From Thermomucor indicae-seudaticae (lineage: Eukaryota > Mucoromycota > Mucoromycetes > Mucorales > Lichtheimiaceae), in NCBI GenBank assembly GCA_000787465.1, contig JSYX01000656.1, forward strand, positions 1 to 14,458: a stretch of DNA of 14,458 bases, in the 5' to 3' direction. The position numbers were made by a program, and so were the translations under genes. Below, piece by piece: positions 1 to 7,981 of this stretch; position 1 is the stretch's first letter, and the number at the start of each line of letters is the position of its first letter. A model generated the notes under the pieces. The model saw only the letters and a list, made by a program, of their open reading frames with translations, ran no database searches and was not told the DNA's origin.

Positions 1-2
1 TT

Positions 3-368
3 GCCCAACGTAATCAGAGCCTTGCCATCTTCCCCTTGTTTTTGCAAGACGTCAGCGGCCTGAATGTAACCGTCGGGCAAGTTTGGCGACAGTTTAATGG
101 CTTGATTTGCGTCTTCCAAAGCTTTTCCACAGTTTCCATGATTTTTGTAAGCCGCTGCACGATGCGCATAAAGTACGGACAGAAGGGCATGTTTGACCTC
201 ATTAATCGCGTTGCTGAAGAATGTAATAGTTCCGGGATACAAATGACGTGCTGCCTCTCTTTTGCCGAGATTAAAACTTGTCTGTACGGCATCCAAAGGC
301 GAAACTTGGCATATTAATCCGTCCCTGATCGATTCGACAGAATAGTCATTCAATGGGAGGCTGCTCAT
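3..368 (-). CDS. TPR-repeat protein, N-terminal part (runs off left edge)
   Basis: The minus strand is open from an ATG at 368-366 to the window edge, giving 122 residues and no stop. Residues about 63-97 form a good tetratricopeptide repeat (LSVLYAHRAAAYKNHGNCGK, then a KALEDANQAIKLSPN helix). A second repeat follows (residues 98-122, DGYIQAADVLQKQGEDGKAL), and a weaker one may lie at 28-56. TPRs are protein-protein interaction scaffolds. An N-terminal TPR block of this kind occurs in Pof3/Dia2-like TPR/F-box proteins, which are expanded in Mucorales, but the F-box/LRR part would lie outside the window, so the family is inference. The start is the first ATG of the open stretch; the frame is also open upstream of it, so a longer N-terminus cannot be excluded. 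No intron is needed within the visible part. Confidence 0.72.
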   Translation of the reverse strand, partial: MSSLPLNDYSVESIRDGLICQVSPLDAVQTSFNLGKREAARHLYPGTITFFSNAINEVKHALLSVLYAHRAAAYKNHGNCGKALEDANQAIKLSPNLPDGYIQAADVLQKQGEDGKALITLG

Positions 369-415
369 TTGATCGTTCGTAGTTGCGTCGCTCTGCAAGA
401 GATGTCTGACTTTTC

Positions 416-1018
416 GTGCTGGCCGAATTGAGCATAACTTGCTTGTTTTTCCTTGTAATGCTACTTATTCGTGATGCTTACGTGTCCTTTTTTTCCCGTC
501 CTGGTTTTGCTTTCTTTCAACGCCGGATGATAGCCTTTGGCAATCACATGGTAGAATCCACCATACCACCAATCAAAGATTCCATCAATATTGCATTTGA
601 TACATCTCGTTGTAGTGGCATAACTGTCCCTTTGTAGGCTTACTCGAGATGCTATGAAGTTGTTCGCTATTTTTATATCACTACTACCGAATGCATCAAT
701 CCAGAAAGCTATAATGAGCTTCTTAAGATGTTATCTATTCCAGAGACTTACTGTTTGTCTGTTAGAACAGTTGCAGTCGGCTCTCGAGATATTTCATCGT
801 GCGAGTATATGCACTTCTTTGTCACGGATGTAAACCGATCCTCGGGCTATCCGAAGTATTCCCTGAGAACGGATCCCGATAACCCGCGCGACTAATTAGT
901 TAAGCTTAAAGTGGGATGCAGTGATCTGATTTCTTGGACGAAAGCAATCACTGTTTCGGTTCATGATCAGCTTGTGGCCACAAATGAACCTTATGAACGT
1001 TTTGCTCGATCAAGATAG
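416..1018 (+). pseudogene. Possible decayed coding stretch of unknown family
   Basis: One plus-strand frame runs from an ATG at 416 to a TAG at 1016-1018 with only two internal stops, a TAG at 635-637 and a TAA at 893-895. Conceptual segments look protein-like, with balanced composition (for example ECINPESYNELLKMLSIPET and SSGYPKYSLRTDPDNPRD). About 200 codons with three stops is fewer stops than expected by chance, which suggests a degenerated gene or mobile-element fragment. I do not recognise the family and see no splice sites that cleanly remove the stops, so this may still be chance. Confidence 0.25.
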
Positions 1019-1697
1019 GATTGCAAGGTTTTGTGTTCCTCAGATGCATAATATGATAATGATTACACGTCGTGTAGATACAGCAAAAACACTTCTTTTA
1101 GCGTAACTTGACGACATCGATGTGTGGCCACGTGGGGTTCTACAAGATGTCGTTATTCTTCCATGGATCAGAAAGTTTTTCGTTTCCGAAGGTTCTGCCG
1201 ATACACAGGGTAGTGATTTGTTTTGATCCTTAGAACCAGGACGACTGATCCGACCGGAAAACCGCAGTTCCTTCACTGCAGTTTTGGTATAATAATAATC
1301 GAGTTTGATACCTCCATGGGCAGCAGATTCAGTATCCACAAAGGAAGACCAGCGCGCATTTTCGGCAATTGTCTCCTTGCCCTGGAAATCAGAAGGCGGA
1401 GTTGGATTTCTTGCCATCGGGTGGCGACATCCTTTCATGGAAATTTTTATTGCAAAGGGTAAATTTTCTTCCATTTGGGCAAGTTGCGATCGGGCCAGCT
1501 TACATGGAGAAAGACGAAAGAAAAATGGGGTTACAGTAGGCTATTGTGTTGTTGACGGGGATCCTAAATTACTTGAGAGTAAAGAAGAAAGAGTTATGTG
1601 TGAGTCAATGTAATATGAAAAGGGATTTGGGAAGGAGAAAAGACGGAAATTTAAAGATGCCACGAGTCCAGCCAGCCATGTTTGTGATATGGATGGA

Positions 1698-1706
1698 TAT
1701 ATAAAA
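1698..1706 (+). promoter_or_regulatory. TATA box of the MFS transporter gene
   Basis: TATATAAAA lies about 118 nt upstream of the MFS start codon at 1824. A pyrimidine-rich stretch (ctcctctctctatacttctctttt) follows before the ATG, as in many fungal promoters. Confidence 0.45.
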
Positions 1707-1823
1707 ACGGCCTTTTCGTTTTTCTTGATCGATCTCATTTTCTCCTCTCTCTATACTTCTCTTTTGAACGGATTATACAAGCGCAAGCGCATATGACCTG
1801 ATATCCACCTTGTATACAAGATC

Positions 1824-3831
1824 ATGCCCACGATGAATTCAGCCAGTGACGACGCTTCCACCATTGAAACCGCTACGCAGCCCGCGACGACGATCGACGA
1901 AACCGTTTCCGTGAAATCGGGTGCTGATCCGATGCCGACGACGGCGATTGAAAAGGTGCAGACATCGACAACATCCGTCAATGAACCTTATACCGTCTTT
2001 TCAGGGACCCAAAAGCTCCTGATTGTTGCCATTGTTGCCGTGGCAGGGCTCATATCACCCATCTCTGGAAGTATTTACGTTCCCACATTAACAGCTGTCC
2101 AAAAGGTGTGGTGATTTCTTCTTTGCTCGACAAGTCTCAGTGGTTTTCTATCTAATTCATCTTCTCGGTTGATAACGATCATAGGATTTGAATACAACCG
2201 CAGAACTGGTCAATTTAACGGTGACGACGTACATGATCTTCCAAGGCCTTTCTCCTTCGTTCTGGGGACCTTTGGCTGATTTGTGGGGTCGACGACCGAT
2301 TTATCTGATGACAATGGTTATTTACGTCGGTGCTTGTATTGGTATTGCATTAACGCCAAATTTGGCGGGCCTCATGGTTCTCCGTATGCTGCAAGCATTT
2401 GGATCTAGTTCTGTTATTGCCGTTGGTAAAGTTGCATCAATGTTTACATCATCAGCGAATAAGGAGTTAACTAATCATGATGTTTATTTCAGGTGCTGGA
2501 ACAGTCAGTGACATCTCGACGCCTGCAAAGTAGGTGCAATCAAGTTGCCATAACACACATTGCTTTTTGCATTTTTGCTGAATCATCATGTTGCATGTTT
2601 AGTCGCGGGACTTACTATGGTCTTATTTCTCTGGGTCAGCAACTGGGTCCTGTGATTGGCCCTGTCATTGGTGGGGTTGTGGCAGGAACGATCGGTTGGA
2701 GGTAAATGAAGACCTTCCTTTCCTTAACAAACAAGGCCATGACTAACGTGACGTTATACAAAAGGTGGCTCTTTTGGATCTTGACAATCTATGGTGCCGT
2801 GGCGATAACCATGATTTTTTTCTTTTTACCTGAAACCCTACGACTTTTGGTCGGCAACGGTTCCGGTTATGCTAATCCGACCCCGTTCCAGTGGCTGAAA
2901 CGACGCCGTAACGGTCAACAAAGCAAATCATCGTCTATGAAGCGGTTTCGCCGTTTCCCAAACTTTCTATCGTCCTTTTTATACATTTTGCAACCGGACG
3001 TAGGGACTGCCCTCCTATTTAACGGTGTTCACTTTGCCATCTTTTACTGCTTCATGACCTCCGCCTCCTCCTTATTATCCAACTATTACGGGCTCAGCGA
3101 GATCCAGGTCGGCGTCTGCTATCTGTCCCTCGGATGCGGAAGCATCCTCGGCTCGTTCTTTCAGGGTAGACTGCTCGACCACTTGTTCAAGGCCACGCAA
3201 CGCAAAACGGGTATCGTGTGCGAAAAGGGTAAAATACCTTTGAATTTTCCACTTCACCGTGTGCGCCTCCGGACAGCTTGGTACAATTCTTTGCTGACTC
3301 AGGCTGTGACCATCGGTTATGGCTGGGCTATCTACACTCGTACTCATCTGGCTGTGCCACTGATCCTGCAATTTATATGCAAGTTCTCTTTTTCCTTTTC
3401 AAAACCGCCTAACCACAAAGTGTACTAACGGTTGACCTTCTTGTTGTAGTCGGTTTCAACATGTCCTCCGTGTCCAATTCAATCCAGACCTTTCTGGTGG
3501 ATCTCTTTCCGGGTAAAGGCGCGTCAATCACAGCCTCAAATAACGTGGTCCGATGTCTTCTTGGGTAATATTAATTTTGATAGCGTAAAGCACGGCGTCA
3601 TGGCACTCATTTCTTCTCTTTTCCTGTTGCAGTGCGGTTTCTGCGGCTGTTATTGAGTTGGGTATACAAGGCGTTGGAGTTGGCTGGATGTTTACCACCT
3701 TGGGTTTGGTGCTGACATGCTCCTGTGTATTGCTTGTGGTGCTGCAAAAGTTTGGCCCACAATGGAGAAAAGCACGCGTAGAAAAGCAACAAGCCCGCGA
3801 ACGCGCACGGCAGCAGACAAGCGCAGCATGA
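1824..3831 (+). CDS. MFS drug:H+ antiporter, DHA1 (12-TM) type
   Basis: Predicted 528-residue plasma-membrane transporter exporting drugs or organic ions in exchange for protons. Exons: 1824-2105, 2185-2425, 2493-2529, 2603-2701, 2765-3378, 3450-3564, 3633-3831, total 1587 nt in frame. The first ~60 residues are hydrophilic and Thr/Ser/Ala-rich (cytoplasmic tail), followed by the first membrane helix (LIVAIVAVAGLISPISGSIY). MFS motif A is at about residues 122-133 (GPLADLWGRRPIYL), and the antiporter motif C is in helix 5 at about 198-211 (LGQQLGPVIGPVIGG). A basic central loop (LKRRRNGQQSKSSSMKRFRR) separates the two halves. The late segment SITASNNVVRCLLG is typical of Qdr/Aqr1-like transporters. 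The C-tail is short and basic. Intron 5 (3379-3449) appears to use a GC donor and has a perfect TACTAAC branch site. The intron 1 donor (GTGTGG) is weak. The substrate cannot be told. Confidence 0.9.
3379..3449 (+). other. GC-AG intron in the MFS gene
   Basis: The exon ends ...CAATTTATAT and the intron starts GCAAGT, the classical non-canonical GC donor consensus. It ends TTGTTGTAG after a perfect TACTAAC at 3423-3429. Removing 71 nt joins QFI to FGFNMSSVSNSIQ in frame, as expected for this transporter family. The only nearby GT (3383-3384, GTTCTC) is a poor donor and does not keep the frame with this acceptor. Confidence 0.7.
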
Positions 3832-3982
3832 TTGCAAATTCTTCGTATTTGTATATAAAAACATACCGTTAGAGGCTTGATTTGCAAAAGGAGTGGATTA
3901 TGTATTTTAAATATCAAGCAAAACCTTCTGAAATACAAATGTAAATATACAAATGTAATATTAGATATGAGTAGCAAGATAT

Positions 3983-6239
3983 CTATATTTCAGAAGTAGT
4001 CATGGATGCTATAGACGTTGGATTGATCGGCGCACTCCACCTAACAAAATTATCTGTCTCAGCCAACAGCATTTCTCGGTTCCATACATGTCCTGTAACT
4101 TACATTCTTACGGTACTGTCATCGCTAGCTGAAGCAAAGCGCATGCGGTTGATTGGACACCACGCAATGTCATTGACAATCTGTGAGTGGCCCTGCAAAA
4201 CTTCCAGCAGCTGTCGATGCTCCTTGCTCCACACGTAAATGCGATTGTCTTTACAAAATTCCGTGTCATTCATGCAACACAAGATAAAGAAAAGAGACGA
4301 ATATATGTTGTTACCTTCGCTACCGCTCACGATAAAGCTTTCCTTTACACCGCCCAAGGCAGACCGTATGACATACGATGCATGCTTGTGTCCAGAATAA
4401 CTCTGAACCAGACGCTGTTCTTCCAAACTCCATAAATGAATTTCCTCTAACTTTTGGATATTGGTAAGTAGAAACCGCCCGTCTGCACTTAGATCCAACG
4501 AGGTGATCATATGTTGCTCGGGTATCTCGCTAACAATAAAGAAGGTGAGTTCCTGGACTTCCTGTCTCCTTTTACGTGATTCTTTTACCAGATGTTAACT
4601 ATGCGGTAGTCACCGCAGATTTGATGGACACGAATGCGTCTGTCAAAACCAGTGGTCACAAGGCGCCGCCCATCCTTGGTAATTTTCATATTCATCACGC
4701 GAGCAGTCGGTACCGCGTTCAAAAGGGAACCATTCGTTCCCTGTCAATAAAGGACATAGTCAGTAACAGCCTCGTCTTCTTTTTCACAACGCTTGTACTT
4801 AACCCAAAAGAATATCAGCTTGTCGCAAGCACCCGATATAATATGTTCTCCGTCAGGAAGCCAGACACAGCACGTTACTTGACCCAGATGGCCTCTGAAG
4901 ACTTGCATCAACTCAGCTGTCTAAAAATGGTTATTGCCACGCCGTTAGAACTCGCCTTCTTTCTTTTCAACCTTTTTGCACGGGATCCTAGATACGCAAC
5001 TATTGGGTTCCACATCCGTAGCAGCAGATCGCCACCACACACCAAGAGCTTCGAATCATCCGGTGACCAAATGCAGGAAGTATGACTGCCGCCGCCATCG
5101 TCCTTAAGCACTTGAGCTTTGGCAAGAGTCTGGTTAAAGCCCAAGATAAGCCTTCACAGAAAGAATAATACCATGTATTAAACACTTGCCTCCATGTCCC
5201 ATATGATGCAAGTATGATCTTTGGATACTGACGCAAGATAGTTGCCATTATTGGAGAACGCAATTCGCCATACTTCGTCCGTGTGACCTTGTAAAATATG
5301 TACGGTTCTAAAGGGTAACATTATTCTGTCTCAAGTATTTAGAATCCGAGAGAGATGAATACATATGCACATTGAGATCTAACCTGGCGCAGACATGGTC
5401 GCTGAAGAGTGTCGCTGAGGTATCTTCAATGTTGTGATAATAGCAATTTCTCTTTTGCCACTCCAATGCTTGTCCTAGCAGCTTGAGGAGACGTCCTTTG
5501 GGTATCATACTTGAAGGCGCGATATAGGCTAATAGTAATAAAGGCCACATGAAGGTTAAACGAGCAAGATGCACTGTTCACCGGGAATTTCTTGCCTCCC
5601 AATTGGTCCAGTAGCTGTTCGCGAGAGGGTGTATGATTCGTATCCGTGGTCGGCGTTGATGGATACATGATATAGCTACATAATGAATCCGTCAAACACG
5701 GCAATACCTTTCTTGACGGGGCCCCATACCTGCAAAGTTCATGCAGTCTCCCTGAGGACTCACATAAGGGTCGAAGCTCATTCTGAAGGATTTCAATAGC
5801 CTTGACTAGATCTCTTGCTGACAATAGCTCCAGATATTTCTGTTGCCGCACCAGAAACAAGGACTCTTTCTGCTGATCAGCACTCAGGTTACTCATCTGC
5901 ACTGTGGGAAGGAATTTCTCAACGATATCCCAGTTTCCGCAAAGAACAGCCTCACGGAACTGAACGATTTCCCAGTCTTCCATTGATATTCCAGACGTCT
6001 GCTGCAGAACATCGGCTGCTCGCCTAATAATAATGCACGCAAAAGGTTATTGATTAAGATGATTACTGTTATTTACTGTTTTTGGGTGTTTCTGTTCCGA
6101 CTTACTGGTACCCACAGTCCTCCAGAAATTGTGTAACTAACCGAATGACTTCGGTAATGTTGATCGCTTGCCCAGATGGGGTACCCTGATGTCGCTTAAT
6201 CTGTACAACATCGTCGTCTGAATTGATCGCTTCAGACAT
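3983..6239 (-). CDS. GID7: WDR26/Gid7-like subunit of the GID/CTLH E3 ubiquitin ligase
   Basis: Predicted 535-residue LisH-CTLH-WD40 protein. Gid7/WDR26 helps assemble and recruit substrates to the GID/CTLH ubiquitin ligase, which in yeast degrades gluconeogenic enzymes when glucose returns. Exons in coding order: 6239-6106, 6023-5730, 5675-5575, 5528-5384, 5307-5190, 5129-5001, 4920-4804, 4740-4589, 4529-4315, 4248-4104, 4040-3983; total 1608 nt in frame. LisH is at about residues 29-56 (EVIRLVTQFLEDCGYQRAAD), CTLH at about 62-122 (WEIVQFREAVLCGNWDIVEK), then a WDR26-like linker (NTYIAPSSMIPKGRLLKLL, CYYHNIEDTS, DHVCAR). A WD40 propeller fills about 226-535, with repeats such as GHTDEVWRIAFSNNGNYLAS, SGSEDNRIYVW and SASDDSTVRMW. 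The intron 5130-5189 has a GC donor. The donor chosen for intron 4921-5000 (GTTGCG) is non-consensus, so that junction is least certain. The gene converges on the MFS gene, with 151 nt between their stops. Confidence 0.92.
5130..5189 (-). other. GC-AG intron in the Gid7-like gene
   Basis: Read on the minus strand, the exon ends GACATGGAG and the intron begins GCAAGTG, ending CTTTAACCAG. Removing 60 nt joins CIIWDME to TLAKAQVLKDD in phase 0, restoring a normal WD40 repeat spacing. The next GT (GTGTTT) does not give a frame-preserving junction with this acceptor. Confidence 0.65.
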
Positions 6240-6363
6240 GCTCTATTGAAAATGTCAACAGCAGAAGATTGGAGGGGAAAACCAGTGATACCTTTTAACA
6301 CGCGATCCCGAACAGAACAAAGGAGACTGGTCACCTTTTTGACAGGGCTTTTCTCAATATGGC

Positions 6364-6369
6364 TTTATA
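6364..6369 (-). promoter_or_regulatory. TATA box of the Gid7-like gene
   Basis: Minus-strand TATAAA about 125 nt upstream of the start codon at 6239. No other TATA-like element lies nearer. Confidence 0.35.
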
Positions 6370-6507
6370 CTAAAATTTTGGACAAAAGTACAGAAAAGTT
6401 TGCGCAAATACAACAGAATAATTAAGTCCAAAGACAACGCCAATTTGAATAATTGCAAAAATAAGAATACGGTTAGTCATTGTCAGTTTGCTTCACCAAA
6501 TAAATAC

Positions 6508-6746
6508 TTACGCCGTAAACGCCCTGAAGGCGAAGGCCCTGCTGTCAGTGACAGGGCAGACAAAACCCAATGTCCCACCCATACCCCCGCCGATTTGGCC
6601 CGCGGTCGGCCCACACTCCCCGAAATGAAGAAAACCTTGCAACATGTCGTAAGAAAATGAATTGTAACATTAAAATAGAAAAACGTACCCTCAGACCAAT
6701 CTTGGTAAAGGTTATCCTTGCCGTTGGATACACAGAGCTTCAGCCG
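6508..6746 (-). CDS. Possible spliced small protein of unknown function (weak)
   Basis: Two minus-strand exon-like pieces join in frame through a canonical-looking intron. The first (about 6739-6689) reads LCVSNGKDNLYQDWSEG and ends at a GTACGT donor. The intron is 6636-6688, ending TTGCAAG. The second (6635-6508) is Gly-rich, with HFGECGPTAGQIGGGMGGT and CPVTDSRAFAFRAFTA, then a TAA that overlaps a GTAAGT motif, so a further exon is also possible. An upstream minus-strand frame at 7004-6747 (ALYDCTVHVIDKSP...) might supply the N-terminus through an intron starting GTAAAG, but I could not build a convincing join. No family is recognised; it could be chance or a decayed gene. Confidence 0.25.
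6542..6554. repeat. Perfect short palindrome
   Basis: CTGTCA-G-TGACAG is a perfect inverted repeat, embedded in a GC-rich stretch where GCCCTG/GGGC words recur (6520-6560). It could be a hairpin or a dimeric binding site, and it lies inside the weak minus-strand ORF. Confidence 0.4.
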
Positions 6747-7226
6747 TCACTCAACGGATTGCATCCATTGAAAATTCTTCTTTCTCTGTCTTGAGCGTGC
6801 GCATATGGCTTCTTTCACCGCTCGAAAGTCTTGCGCGAAAGAGGATAAACATCTCGGAACTTGCATGATAATCTTTACAGACGGACTCTTGTCGATAACA
6901 TGAACAGTACAGTCATATAATGCTTCGAAGAAACTCAGGACGGATAGTATCAAAGAAGAGAAAAGGTGTGCACAATAAAAAACGGATGTCCACTGCTTAA
7001 ACATTTATCTTGGCCAACACTATTCACGCACTTGCGATGGAATCGTGAAACTTTTAGATAGTACACTGACGTGTCTTTCGTCATATTGACAGAGTATTGA
7101 ATGGTGTTCTGATCATGCAACTTAATTGTGATGATACACGTTTAACGTTTCTCATCACTGGCAGTCGCACCGTCATCGGAACCAGGAAGCCCCAGTTATT
7201 CTTTTCGTGACAATGCAAATTTGGCT
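6747..7226. other. No convincing gene
   Basis: Contains a minus-strand open frame (7004-6747, 85 codons) with no recognised domain, and otherwise AT-rich intergenic sequence leading into the 12-bp repeat array. Confidence 0.4.
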
Positions 7227-7630
7227 GTCTAAACTGACATCCAAAATCTCGCGTGTAAACTCGTGTCTAAACTCGATGTCTAAACTAATGTCTAGACTTG
7301 TGTCTAAAGCAGTGTCTAAACTCGATGTCCACACTTGATGTCTAAACTCTTGTCTAAACTTGATCTCTAAAAGCAGTGACCAAACTCAATGTCTACACTC
7401 GATGTCTACGCTCATGTCCAAAGTCATGTCTAAACAGCCATGTAAACTCACGTCTAAAGCAGTGTCTGCTCGGTGTCTACACTGATGTCTAAAGCTGCGT
7501 CTACAATCAATCTGATGTGGTGTCCAAAGCCGAGTGTAAATTTTACTCTAAACTCATGTCCAAACCGTTCTGTGAAAACAGTGTAAACCGACATAAAATC
7601 TGCTCTAAACGAGCATCTAAACTGGTATCT
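7227..7630. repeat. Degenerate tandem array with a 12-13-bp unit
   Basis: About 400 bp made of roughly 30 imperfect copies of a unit close to GTCTAAACTCAT. Spacing between successive GTCTA/GTCCA/GTGTA words is mostly 12 or 13 bp, with a few shorter or longer units. Sub-variants recur: GTCTAAACTCGAT, GTCTACACTCGAT, and GTCTAAAGCAGT at three places in exact or near-exact form. Unit length is not constant modulo 3 and no long frame is conserved through the array, so it is probably non-coding minisatellite-like DNA. It sits about 300 bp upstream of the TATA box of the HTH gene. Confidence 0.9.
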
Positions 7631-7717
7631 TTCGTTCAAACGCTGAGATGATGCAAGTCAGGATAGTGGCACAGTAAAGTGACATCTCGTGTTAAGGTCC
7701 CTTGTGATGTTTGTGCG

Positions 7718-7750
7718 GATTACTCATCCGATAAGCACTTTGTCATTGCT
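7718..7750. repeat. Diverged direct repeat, copy 1
   Basis: This 33-bp stretch (GATTACTCATCCGATAAGCA...CATTGCT) matches 7834-7869 at about 27 of 33 aligned positions with one 3-bp gap. Confidence 0.55.
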
Positions 7751-7833
7751 ACGATCGAGACCGATATTTACGTTGTCCTAAAAAACAGTAACACTGTGCA
7801 GTTTATTTCTGATAGACATCATGACTCTAGGTA

Positions 7834-7869
7834 GATTATTCATCATCTGATAAACACGTCGCCATTGCT
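7834..7869. repeat. Diverged direct repeat, copy 2
   Basis: 36-bp partner (GATTATTCATCATCTGATAA...CATTGCT) of the repeat at 7718-7750, offset by 116 bp. Both copies lie between the 12-bp array and the HTH gene promoter. Confidence 0.55.
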
Positions 7870-7936
7870 GCTTAAAGAGCAGACGCATCGTGTTGCAATT
7901 AAGTCTTGTCCGAACGAGCTGCTGGGCCACTGTCAA

Positions 7937-7944
7937 TATAAAAA
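7937..7944 (+). promoter_or_regulatory. TATA box of the HTH gene
   Basis: TATAAAAA about 38 nt before the ATG at 7982; the short distance implies a very short 5' leader. A-rich context and CCACC immediately before the ATG (CCACCATG) support this start. Confidence 0.5.
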
Positions 7945-7981
7945 CGTCTCTCGTTTGACATGATCCAGCTCAAAGTCCACC

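Larger units (their letters stand above)
369..1823. other. Intergenic stretch without a convincing gene
   Basis: About 1.45 kb between the start of the TPR gene and the MFS gene. It should hold the TPR promoter and the MFS promoter. A plus-strand frame (416-1018) is long and open but broken by stops, and is listed separately. Open frames at 1223-1613 (+) and 1040-1474 (-) overlap each other, show no recognisable domain and no convincing splice structure. I see no RNA gene here. Confidence 0.5.

Noticed and set aside
1040..1474. 144-codon minus-strand open frame
   Set aside because: No recognisable domain, no upstream promoter-like context, and it overlaps plus-strand frames of similar quality; it is listed only as part of the intergenic stretch.
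1305..1613. 102-codon plus-strand frame, briefly considered as a reverse-transcriptase fragment
   Set aside because: A few residues in another frame (LSWKFLLQRVNFLPFG) resemble LINE reverse transcriptase spacing, but no YxDD or other RT motif is nearby.
6364..6380. Third exon of the weak Gly-rich gene starting at TATAAAGCC
   Set aside because: It would add only IKPY before a stop, the branch site is about 100 nt from the acceptor, and the sequence is better explained as the TATA box of the Gid7-like gene.
7227..7630. CRISPR array
   Set aside because: There are no constant repeats with unique spacers of fixed length, the unit is 12-13 bp and degenerate, and the window is eukaryotic.
7227..7630. 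Telomeric or subtelomeric repeat
   Set aside because: The unit is not a TTAGGG-like telomere word, and conserved housekeeping genes flank it on both sides.
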